This document shows positions 23,425 through 31,207 of a stretch of 58,451 nucleotides of DNA, in pieces. Source of the DNA: Lachnoclostridium sp. UBA1175 (lineage in GTDB: Bacteria; Bacillota; Clostridia; Lachnospirales; Lachnospiraceae); NCBI GenBank assembly GCA_002311665.1, contig DBYX01000011.1, positions 75,796 through 134,246 of the forward strand, given 5' to 3'. The translations under genes and the position numbers were made by a program. How positions within the stretch are numbered: the stretch's first letter is position 1; each line of letters opens with the position of its first letter. The notes under the pieces were generated by a model, which worked only from the letters and a program-made list of their open reading frames with translations, ran no database searches and was not told where the DNA came from.

Positions 23425-24315
23425 TCAGCGTCCGAAGAAATTACTGTAGATCTCGTGGAAATACCGCGACTCCACCAGGATCGCAAGATGCACCGGGTAG
23501 TACGCATAGAACAGCGTGCGCACGATCGGATGCTTGGTCTTGTCGTAGCCGAGCTCGCCGTTGTAGAAGTAGATGCACACCACGCCGAGCAGCGTCGAGA
23601 GCGCGTAATACAGGCTCTGCGTTCCCATAAAGAGCGCGATGATCGTGAGCATGATCCCCATCGTCTTGCGCTCGTCGCGGAACATATAGCACACGAGGAC
23701 GATCATCGGCGCCTCAACCGCGTAGTCAAGCGGCAGAGGACACAGGATGCAGATCATAAGCGTGACCATGACCGTGCCGCCCATACAGCCGAGGAATCCC
23801 AGGTTGTGCATGAACTGCTTCGGCATCACATCGCCGAACTTGTCCTTGATCTTCTGAACGACCGCGAGCATCCCCATACAGATGAGGAAGGTGAACAGGA
23901 TGTTCAGCACCGGGATGATCCATCCCGTGTACCCGACCTGTTCTGAGGAAGTCAGCGTGTTGAACCACACCTCAAGCCCCGACTTCGTGTCGGTCGCCGG
24001 GTAGGCGGTCTCGCCGCCGGCAGCCTCGAACGCCGCGGTCACATTTTCCATCGCCTCGATGCGCTGCATGCTCCACAGATAAATCCAGAACAGCTCCGCG
24101 ATCAACGCGGTCAGGAAAATACGCAGCGCGTAGCGCTTCCGGTTGGAAGTCTTCGCAAATCCGATTGCGAGCAGAAAGCAGGCGATCGGCATCGCCGGAC
24201 GTCCCAGCACGCGGAAAATGAAATATAAAGTCGTTCCTCTCTCCAGGAACAGGATCGCCACGTGATCGAGTGTCATCGTGACGGCAAGAATGATTTTCAA
24301 AACAAGTGCGCTCAC
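23425..24315 (-). CDS. TraX family integral membrane protein
   Basis: A 296-residue protein with about eight membrane helices and the TraX family opening (LKIILAVTMTLDHVAILFLE, then RVLGRPAMPIACFLLAIGFA). TraX of the F plasmid N-acetylates pilin; chromosomal homologues in Firmicutes belong to a wider membrane acyltransferase group and their substrates are unknown. An extracytoplasmic loop (about residues 85-120, ENVTAAFEAAGGETAYP...) is longer than usual. Its start overlaps the stop of the GlgX-like gene by 4 bp (ATGA), so translation is coupled. Confidence 0.88.
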   Translation of the reverse strand: MSALVLKIILAVTMTLDHVAILFLERGTTLYFIFRVLGRPAMPIACFLLAIGFAKTSNRKRYALRIFLTALIAELFWIYLWSMQRIEAMENVTAAFEAAGGETAYPATDTKSGLEVWFNTLTSSEQVGYTGWIIPVLNILFTFLICMGMLAVVQKIKDKFGDVMPKQFMHNLGFLGCMGGTVMVTLMICILCPLPLDYAVEAPMIVLVCYMFRDERKTMGIMLTIIALFMGTQSLYYALSTLLGVVCIYFYNGELGYDKTKHPIVRTLFYAYYPVHLAILVESRYFHEIYSNFFGR

Positions 24316-26300
24316 CGAGTCCGCTTCCCCCTCTGCGTTGTTGTCTTCGTGTCGCGTGCAGGAGCCGGAACGCTCTGCAGCACAACGATCGTGCGAGCCG
24401 GCACCGATAACAGGTCACCGACCTCCGTGCCGGTCGCAAGCGTCGTATCCGTCGCGAGTGCGATGCGGAAGCCGCCCCTGCCGGGCAGTACGGGGATTGC
24501 AAATGTCTGCTCCTCCCAGTACATATTGAAGATCAGATAGAACGAATCGTCGGAACCGTCGCGCTCCACGCGTGCGAAATCGCCGCTCAGAAGAATTCCG
24601 AGGCAGCGGTTATACGGGCTGTCGTCCGGTCTCCAGGCCTCCCTGCCGTGCACGGACACGTCCGGCGCACCGCTCGAGAGGTAGTCCATCCCGCGCAGCG
24701 GGATCGGGTTGTGCAGCACGGGATGTGCCTTCCGAAGCGCGATCGCCTCTCGCACGAACGCCGCGAAATCCGCCTGGCGCTTCTGCCCTGTCCAGTTGAC
24801 CCAGCCGATCGAATTATCCTGATTGTAAGCATTGTTGTTGCCGCTCTGCGAGTTGCCGATCTCATCACCCGCGAGGAGCATCGGCGTGCCCTGTGACACG
24901 AGCATCGCGAGAACCGCGTTCTTGCGCATGCGAAGCCGCAGGTCGCGGATCTTGCGCCTCTTGTCCGGCCCCTCCGCGCCGCAGTTCCAGCTGTGGTTGT
25001 AATCGCTGCCGTCCCTGCCGTGCTCTCCGTTGGCCTCGTTGTGCTTGATGTCGTACATGTAGAGATCGGTCAGTGTAAAACCGTTGTTGTCGGTAATGTA
25101 ATTGATCACGCCGACATTGGCGCCGCTGCGCGTCACGCGTCCGGCAAATGTCCGCGCCATCCCCTCATCTCCCTTGAGGAAGCGTCTCGCATCCGCGAGA
25201 AAGCCGTCATTGTACTCCGCGAGCATCGGCGTCTTCGGTGCCGCCGTGGAAGCGTATATGCCGTTTCCGTCCCAACCGCCGCACAGTAGCTTCGTGTCGG
25301 CGAGATACGGATCCGTCGCAAGCATGCGCGTGTCGACCGTGTCGCCGCCCAGCCGGAATCCGTCAATCCCGTACTCGCGCACCCAGAATCGAAGCGCATC
25401 ATACGCCATACTGCGGTTCGTATCCGCAGGGATCATCATCTCGAGAAGCACCTCGATCCCGGCCGCATGGAGCTTGCGCACCATCGCGCGGAACTCCGCA
25501 TCCGCCTTGCCCGGGTCGGCCGCATAGGATGCCTTCGGCGCGAACAGAAAATAATGCTTCGCATATCCCCAGTAGTTGACCTTGCGTTCCCGCTCGGTCT
25601 CCTCGACGATCTCCTCAGGCAGATTGGTACGCATACCGCTGCCCCGATAGTAAGGCGTCGATTGAAACGAGGGTACTCCGTCATCGCGGTCGCCCTCCCG
25701 GAAGCACTCGTTGTACTCCGTGACCGGCATCAACAAAACCGCGTTGACGCCGAGCGTGCGCAGGTAATCCGCCTTGCCGGCAAGTCCCGCGTAGGTGCCC
25801 GCGCTGGCGTTCTTCAGTTCCTTCGTGAAGCCGCGCACGTGAAGTTTATAAAGGATCAGGTCGTTCATCGCGATGCCCGGTCTGCCAAGCGCCGCACCGT
25901 TGCCGGACGGGCGCACCACACCGCGCACCAGTCTCTCCTCCTTCGCGTTAAGCCTCTTTCCGTAGCGCTCACGCCCCGCGATCAATCTCGCGTACGGGTC
26001 CGTGAAGCGGATTCCCTTGGCCTCGTAGTCATACTGCCAGCCTCCCTCCGGTGTCTCCCCGGCGAGCTTGACGCAGACGCTGTACACGGAAGCCGTTCTG
26101 TCCTCCGCCTCCATCGTGATCGCGAACGCCGGCTCCGCGGACGTGCCGCGGTACACGCGCAGCGTCACTTCCTCCGCGCCCGGTACGGAAACCGCAAAAT
26201 TGACATACGAGCCCGACACCGTAGCCCCCAGGGGCTCCGGCGTACCGCGCTTATATTCGACTGTGCAATCCGCTGCAAGTCTCATGGTTTTGTCAGTCAT
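24312..26300 (-). CDS. GlgX/isoamylase-like GH13 pseudoenzyme (catalytic residues missing)
   Basis: A 662-residue homologue of glycogen debranching enzyme: an N-terminal beta-sandwich (about 20-100), a GH13 barrel (about 145-560) and a C-terminal beta domain. Similarity to GlgX is plain in HNEANGEHGRDG, SQGTPMLLAGDE and NSQSGNNNAYNQDN. Yet every catalytic motif is altered: region I is LLEMMIPADTNRS where GlgX has LDIVLNHS; nucleophile region II is DGFRLGGD (Gly318 in place of Asp); acid/base region III is LLCGGWD (Gly341 in place of Glu); region IV is ITDNNGFTL (Asn406 in place of Asp, Asn405 in place of His). The frame is intact, so a binding or regulatory role is more likely than hydrolysis. 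It overlaps the ABC-F stop by 8 bp and traX by 4 bp. Confidence 0.88.
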   Translation of the reverse strand: MTDKTMRLAADCTVEYKRGTPEPLGATVSGSYVNFAVSVPGAEEVTLRVYRGTSAEPAFAITMEAEDRTASVYSVCVKLAGETPEGGWQYDYEAKGIRFTDPYARLIAGRERYGKRLNAKEERLVRGVVRPSGNGAALGRPGIAMNDLILYKLHVRGFTKELKNASAGTYAGLAGKADYLRTLGVNAVLLMPVTEYNECFREGDRDDGVPSFQSTPYYRGSGMRTNLPEEIVEETERERKVNYWGYAKHYFLFAPKASYAADPGKADAEFRAMVRKLHAAGIEVLLEMMIPADTNRSMAYDALRFWVREYGIDGFRLGGDTVDTRMLATDPYLADTKLLCGGWDGNGIYASTAAPKTPMLAEYNDGFLADARRFLKGDEGMARTFAGRVTRSGANVGVINYITDNNGFTLTDLYMYDIKHNEANGEHGRDGSDYNHSWNCGAEGPDKRRKIRDLRLRMRKNAVLAMLVSQGTPMLLAGDEIGNSQSGNNNAYNQDNSIGWVNWTGQKRQADFAAFVREAIALRKAHPVLHNPIPLRGMDYLSSGAPDVSVHGREAWRPDDSPYNRCLGILLSGDFARVERDGSDDSFYLIFNMYWEEQTFAIPVLPGRGGFRIALATDTTLATGTEVGDLLSVPARTIVVLQSVPAPARDTKTTTQRGKRTR

Positions 26301-27927
26301 CCTCCTCCGCGTTCACGACGAGTTTCTGACGCTTCACCGCCATCTCGTCGCTCTCGAGGTATTCGTCGTAAGTGGTTACCTTGTCGATCAGCGTACCGTC
26401 CGGAAGGATCTCCATAATACGGTTGCCGACGGTCTGAATAAACTGGTGGTCCTGCGAGGTGAACAGCGCCACGCCCGAGAACTTCATAAGGCCGTTATTT
26501 AACGCAGTGATCGACTCCATATCCAGGTGGTTCGTGGGCTCGTCGAGGATCAGGACGTTCGCGCCCATGATCATCATCTTCGACAGAAGCACGCGCACGC
26601 GCTCACCACCGGACAGAACGTTGACGGGCTTCACGCCGTCGTCACCCGCGAAGAGCATACGGCCGAGGAAACCGCGCACATACGTCACATCCTTCTCCGG
26701 CGAGAACGGCATCAGGAAATCCACGATCGACTCGCTGCCCTTGAACAGTTCCGTGTTATCCTTCGGGAAATAAGCCTGCGTCGTGGTAATGCCCCACTTG
26801 AACTCGCCCTCGTCCGGCTCCATCTCGCCGGCCAGGATCTTGAACAGAACCGTGCTCGCCATCGTGTTCGCGCCGACGAAGGCAACCTTGTCCTCGCGTC
26901 CCAGAACGAACGAGATATCGTCGAGCACCTTCACGCCGTCGATGGACTTGGAGAGGTGTGAAACCGTGAGCACCTCGTTGCCGATGTCGCGGTTCGGGCG
27001 GAAATCGATGTAAGGGTATTTGCGGGACGACGGACGGATGTCATCGAGCTCGATCTTCTCGAGAGCTCGCTTTCTCGACGTCGCCTGCTTGGACTTGGAA
27101 GCGTTCGCGGAGAAGCGCTGGATGAACTCCTGCAACTCCTTGATCTTCTCTTCCTTCTTGCGGTTCGCTTCCTTCATCTGCTTGATCATCAACTGGCTCG
27201 ACTCGTACCAGAAATCGTAGTTGCCCGCGTAGAGCTGGATCTTCGAGTAGTCGATGTCCGCGATGTGCGTGCACACCTTGTTCAGGAAATAACGGTCGTG
27301 GGAAACCACGATAACCGTGTTGTCGAAATTGATCAGGAACTCCTCAAGCCACTGGATCGCCGCGAGGTCGAGGTGGTTCGTAGGCTCGTCGAGGAGCAAA
27401 ATGTCGGGGTTGCCGAACAGTGCCTGTGCGAGAAGTACCTTGACCTTGTCGCTGCCGTTCAACTCGCTCATCTGCATATAGTGCATATCGGTCTCGATAC
27501 CGAGGCCGTTCAGAAGAGTCGCCGCATCGGACTCGGCCTCCCATCCGTTCATCTCCGCAAACTCGTTTTCCAGCTCACTCGCCTTGATGCCGTCCTCCTC
27601 CGTGAAGTCCTCCTTCGCGTAGATGGCGTCCTTCTCCTGCATGATGTCGTACAGGCGCTTGTTGCCCATGATGACGGTGTCAAGCACGTTGTACGCGTCA
27701 TACTTGAAATGGTCCTGCTGCAGGAACGAGAGGCGCTGTCCCTGGGTGATGATGACATCGCCCTTGGTCGGCTCCAGCTGTCCGTTCAGGATTTTGAGAA
27801 ACGTCGATTTGCCGGCGCCGTTCGCGCCGATGATACCGTAGCAGTTTCCCTCGGTAAATTTGATGTTAACATCCTCAAACAGCGCCTTCTTGCCGATGCG
27901 CAGCGTGATGTTGCTGGCTTGTATCAT
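26293..27927 (-). CDS. ABC-F family ATP-binding protein (YbiT/YkpA type)
   Basis: A 544-residue soluble protein with two ABC ATPase domains and no membrane segment. Domain 1 has Walker A GIIGANGAGKST, the signature MSELNGSDKVKVLLAQ (degenerate) and ILLLDEPTNHLD. The arm/linker region contains RKKEEKIKELQEFIQRFSAN. Domain 2 has FVGANTMASTVLFK at the Walker A position, where the usual GxxGxGKST is lost, then LSGGERVRVLLSK and LILDEPTNHLD. The second Walker A is therefore degenerate. ABC-F proteins act on ribosomes. It leads the operon with the GlgX-like, traX and dus genes; GGAG lies about 8 bases before the start. Confidence 0.93.
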   Translation of the reverse strand: MIQASNITLRIGKKALFEDVNIKFTEGNCYGIIGANGAGKSTFLKILNGQLEPTKGDVIITQGQRLSFLQQDHFKYDAYNVLDTVIMGNKRLYDIMQEKDAIYAKEDFTEEDGIKASELENEFAEMNGWEAESDAATLLNGLGIETDMHYMQMSELNGSDKVKVLLAQALFGNPDILLLDEPTNHLDLAAIQWLEEFLINFDNTVIVVSHDRYFLNKVCTHIADIDYSKIQLYAGNYDFWYESSQLMIKQMKEANRKKEEKIKELQEFIQRFSANASKSKQATSRKRALEKIELDDIRPSSRKYPYIDFRPNRDIGNEVLTVSHLSKSIDGVKVLDDISFVLGREDKVAFVGANTMASTVLFKILAGEMEPDEGEFKWGITTTQAYFPKDNTELFKGSESIVDFLMPFSPEKDVTYVRGFLGRMLFAGDDGVKPVNVLSGGERVRVLLSKMMIMGANVLILDEPTNHLDMESITALNNGLMKFSGVALFTSQDHQFIQTVGNRIMEILPDGTLIDKVTTYDEYLESDEMAVKRQKLVVNAEEDD

Positions 27928-28143
27928 TGGTGTGTCTCCTAACTAATGTATTCTGCCTAAAAACATGAATTCACAAACCGCACTCATAGAAATCGTCTTC
28001 GCCGATTTCTATTTCGTGTGGGGCGGGCGGCAACTTCATTGCCTTCCGCCCCTTTGTCATAATCACTGCCAATCCCGAAAGCAGGCTTTCGGATTGTCCG
28101 TGATCACGCCAAACGGTTCGTTCATTCAGTTACCTTTCTTTGG
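27928..28143. other. Hairpin-rich gap with two possible small ORFs
   Basis: Between glutamine synthetase and the ABC-F gene, both minus strand. Three hairpins: AGAAATCG/CGATTTCT, GGGGCGG..GGCAA/TTGCC..CCGCCCC, and CCGAAAG/CTTTCGG; none has a good T-run on the minus strand. Two tiny minus-strand ORFs fit here: 28125-28063 (20 residues, MNEPFGVITDNPKACFRDWQ, with AAAGG 6-10 bases upstream) and 28060-27971 (29 residues, MTKGRKAMKLPPAP... with an acidic tail). I do not recognise either, and they may be chance. Confidence 0.35.
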
Positions 28144-30249
28144 TCAGATTTCAAAGAGCATCTCCGCATAGGTCGGTACCGGCCACAGGTCGCGGTCGAT
28201 CACAAGCTCGAGCTTATCGATCGGCGTGCGGAGCGCCGCCATTGCGGGAACGACCTTCTCGTGGAAGAACTCTGCCATCTCGCGGCCTTCCGGCTTTGCA
28301 ACGGCCTCCTCGTCGAGTCTGCGAAGCTCGGTAAGAGCATCCTGCGCCTCGCGAAGAAGTCGGGAGCTCTCGAGCAGAAGCTCGATCTGCACGCTGGTGT
28401 CCGCCTCGGGAACCGCCTGCGTCACCGTCTTGACGGAATCCGCAAGACGAGTCGTGAAACGGATCACGGAAGGAATGTATTTGCAGCCCGCCATTGAGAT
28501 CATCGTGCGCGCCTCGATGTTGATCGCCTTCGCGTAGATCTCATAGTCGATCTCCGCACGGCTGCGAAGCTCCGTCTCGGTAAATACGCCCTGGTGCCCG
28601 AAGGTATTGATCGCCTTCTCGGTCACAAGAGCGGGGATCGCGTCGACCATCGAGCGAAGGTTCGGAAGTCCGCGTCTCTCTGCCTCCTCGACCCACTCCT
28701 TCGCATAGCCGTTGCCGTTGAAGATGATGCGCTCGTGCTCCGCGAGGGAGGTCTTGATCAGATCGTGCACTGCCTGCTCGAAGTCGTCCGCCTTCTCCAG
28801 GATATCGGCGAAACGCTCCAGTGTCTCTGCCACGATCGTGTTGATCGTCGTGTTCGCGTCCGCGATGGACATCGACGAACCGACGGAACGGAATTCGAAT
28901 TTGTTGCCGGTGAAGGCGAACGGCGAGGTGCGGTTGCGGTCCGTTGCGTCACGGCCGATCGAAGGCAGTGTGGAAACACCCGTGTAGAGGCGTCCCTCCT
29001 TCTTCAGGCGCTTCGCCTCGCCGGTCTCCACAAGCTGCGTGACAACGTCGTCAAGCTGCTCGCCGAGGAACACGGAGACGATCGCCGGAGGCGCCTCGTT
29101 CGCGCCGAGACGATGGTCGTTGCCGGGGTTGGCTGCCGAAAGGCGCAGCAGATCCGCGTGGTTGTCAACCGCCTCCAGAACCGCCGTGAGGAACAGCAGG
29201 AACTGCACGTTCTCATTCGGCGTCTTGCCCGGGTTCAGAAGGTTCTTGCCGGTGTCAGTGATCAGCGACCAGTTGTTGTGCTTGCCGGAACCGTTCACGC
29301 CCGCGAAAGGCTTCTCGTGAAGGAGGCACTCCAGACCGTGGCGCTTGGCCACCTTCTTCATGCACTCCATGATCAGCTGGTTGTGGTCCGTCGAGATGTT
29401 GACGGTCGTATAGAAAGGCGCGAGCTCGTGCTGCGCGGGCGCCGCCTCGTTGTGCTGCGTCTTCGCATAGATGCCGAGCTTCCAGAGCTCGTGGTTGAGT
29501 TCCTTCATAAATGATCCGACGCGCTCCTTCAGGCTTCCGAAGTAGTGGTCATCCATCTCCTGCCCCTTCGGAGGCTTCGCGCCGAACAGCGTGCGCCCCG
29601 TGAAGATCAGGTCCTCACGCTTCATATAGTTTGCGTGATCGATCAGGAAATACTCCTGCTCCGCTCCGACCGAGCACTCCACGCGCTTCACGTCGTCGTG
29701 TCCGAACAGTTTGAGAATGCGGAGAGCCTGCTTGTTGATGGCCGCCATCGACCGCAACAGCGGGGTCTTCATATCAAGGGCATCGCCCGTGTAAGAGCAA
29801 AATGCGGTGGGGATGCACAGGGTAACGCCCGAGGCATCCTCGCGGAGGAACGCCGGCGACGTGAAATCCCACGCCGTGTAACCGCGCGCCTCAAACGTCG
29901 CGCGCAGACCGCCGCTCGGGAATGAGGAGGCGTCCGGCTCGCCCTTGATGAGCTCCTTGCCGGAGAACTCCATGATCGCCTTGCCGCCCGGCGCAGGCGT
30001 GATGAACGAGTCGTGCTTCTCCGCGGTCACGCCCGTGAGGGGCTGGAACCAATGCGTGTAGTGCGTCGCGCCGCGCTCGATCGCCCAGTCCTTCATGCAA
30101 CCCGCGATCACCTGCGCAACCTCGCTGGTCAGCGGCTCGGAACGCTCCATCGCGCGCTCCCACGCCTCAAACGTCTCCTTCGGAAGACGCTCCCGCATCA
30201 CGGTCTCGTTAAATGCGTCCACGCCGAAAATGTCGGTCAGTTTCTCCAT
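28144..30249 (-). CDS. glnN: Glutamine synthetase type III (GlnN)
   Basis: ATP-dependent ligation of ammonia to glutamate. At 701 residues it has the length and architecture of GSIII, much larger than GSI (about 470). Visible motifs: GGLRATFEARGYTAWD near the N-terminus, the Glu-rich metal strand VGAEQEYFLID, the NEAAPAQHELAPFY segment, ATP-site EKPFAGVNGSGKHNNWSL, and RLGANEAPPAIVSVFLG. The C-terminal 200 residues are helical and typical of type III. The start has AGGAG 10-14 bases upstream. It follows mscS by 43 bp on the same strand. Confidence 0.97.
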   Translation of the reverse strand: MEKLTDIFGVDAFNETVMRERLPKETFEAWERAMERSEPLTSEVAQVIAGCMKDWAIERGATHYTHWFQPLTGVTAEKHDSFITPAPGGKAIMEFSGKELIKGEPDASSFPSGGLRATFEARGYTAWDFTSPAFLREDASGVTLCIPTAFCSYTGDALDMKTPLLRSMAAINKQALRILKLFGHDDVKRVECSVGAEQEYFLIDHANYMKREDLIFTGRTLFGAKPPKGQEMDDHYFGSLKERVGSFMKELNHELWKLGIYAKTQHNEAAPAQHELAPFYTTVNISTDHNQLIMECMKKVAKRHGLECLLHEKPFAGVNGSGKHNNWSLITDTGKNLLNPGKTPNENVQFLLFLTAVLEAVDNHADLLRLSAANPGNDHRLGANEAPPAIVSVFLGEQLDDVVTQLVETGEAKRLKKEGRLYTGVSTLPSIGRDATDRNRTSPFAFTGNKFEFRSVGSSMSIADANTTINTIVAETLERFADILEKADDFEQAVHDLIKTSLAEHERIIFNGNGYAKEWVEEAERRGLPNLRSMVDAIPALVTEKAINTFGHQGVFTETELRSRAEIDYEIYAKAINIEARTMISMAGCKYIPSVIRFTTRLADSVKTVTQAVPEADTSVQIELLLESSRLLREAQDALTELRRLDEEAVAKPEGREMAEFFHEKVVPAMAALRTPIDKLELVIDRDLWPVPTYAEMLFEI

Positions 30250-30271
30250 CGTTGTGTGCTCCTGTATCTCT

Positions 30272-30305
30272 TATTTCATTTCGATCCGTATTTCATTTCG
30301 ATCCG
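30272..30305. repeat. Perfect 17-bp tandem duplication at the 3' end of mscS
   Basis: TATTTCATTTCGATCCG occurs at 30272-30288 and again at 30289-30305 with no gap. The second copy contains the mscS stop codon; the first is in the 43-bp gap before glnN. It looks like a recent slippage duplication. Confidence 0.95.
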
Positions 30306-31153
30306 CTGTTATCACTCTGCCCGTTGATCGTGACATCCAGCTGCTGGAACGGGATCGTGAAACCGCGCTCCTTCATTGCATAGCGGATGGATTCCATCAT
30401 CGCAAAATAAACCGGCCAGTAGTCCTCCCGCTTCACCCAGCAACGGAACACCAGGTTGACGGAGCTGTCTCCGAACTCCTTCACGAGAACCTCCGCAGGC
30501 TTCTCGGTGAGCACTCTCTCGTCCGCCCCGGCGAGCTCCATCAGCATCGCCCGCACGCCGCGGATATCGTCGTCGTAAGAGATCGGCACGGTGAGATCCA
30601 CACGCCGCGTCGGCTCCGCCGAGACGTTGACCAGGTTGGAGTTTGCAAGGCTGCCGTTCGGCAGGATGACGGTCCGGTTGTCCGGCGTGAGCAGTCTCGT
30701 GTAGCAGATCCCGATGTCCCTCACGGTTCCCTCAAGCCCCGCCGCGACAATATAATCGCCGACGCGGAACGGTCTCGTGAGAAGGATCAGCACGCCGCCC
30801 GCAAAATTCGACAGACTTCCCTGCAGTGCGAGGCCGATTGCCAGTCCCGCGGAACCGATGATCGTCGCAACCGACGTGATCGGCAGACCCAACAGTTCGA
30901 ACAGCACCACGAACAGAACGGTGTACATTCCCACGCGGCACAGCGACAGCAGGAATTTGGCGAGCCCGCTGTCCATCCCCTTCTCCTGCCTTACACGCAG
31001 ACCGCGCTCGATCAGCGCGACCAGCCGACGTATGATCTTGCGGCCGAGCCACCATATGATGCAGGCAAAAAGGATCTTGATCAGCACCGCCGCGAACATC
31101 GTCAGCGCCGCCGGGAAATCTCCCTTGTACAGATATTGCAGAAATTCTTTCAT
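30293..31153 (-). CDS. mscS: Small-conductance mechanosensitive channel (MscS family)
   Basis: A 286-residue channel that opens under membrane tension to release solutes on osmotic downshock. Three membrane helices (about residues 20-40, 65-85, 90-125); the pore-lining third helix is the Gly/Ala-rich ATIIGSAGLAIGLALQGSLSNFAGG, followed by the cytoplasmic beta domain (LTRPFRVGDYIVAAG, LPNGSLANSNLVN) and an alpha/beta end. GAGG lies upstream of the start. It sits between glgB (54 bp away) and glnN, all on the minus strand. Confidence 0.95.
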   Translation of the reverse strand: MKEFLQYLYKGDFPAALTMFAAVLIKILFACIIWWLGRKIIRRLVALIERGLRVRQEKGMDSGLAKFLLSLCRVGMYTVLFVVLFELLGLPITSVATIIGSAGLAIGLALQGSLSNFAGGVLILLTRPFRVGDYIVAAGLEGTVRDIGICYTRLLTPDNRTVILPNGSLANSNLVNVSAEPTRRVDLTVPISYDDDIRGVRAMLMELAGADERVLTEKPAEVLVKEFGDSSVNLVFRCWVKREDYWPVYFAMMESIRYAMKERGFTIPFQQLDVTINGQSDNSGSK

Positions 31154-31207
31154 GCGGATTCCTCTGATGCCCGGAAAACGGGCTTATAAAGCTTTCGTCC
31201 GAAGACT

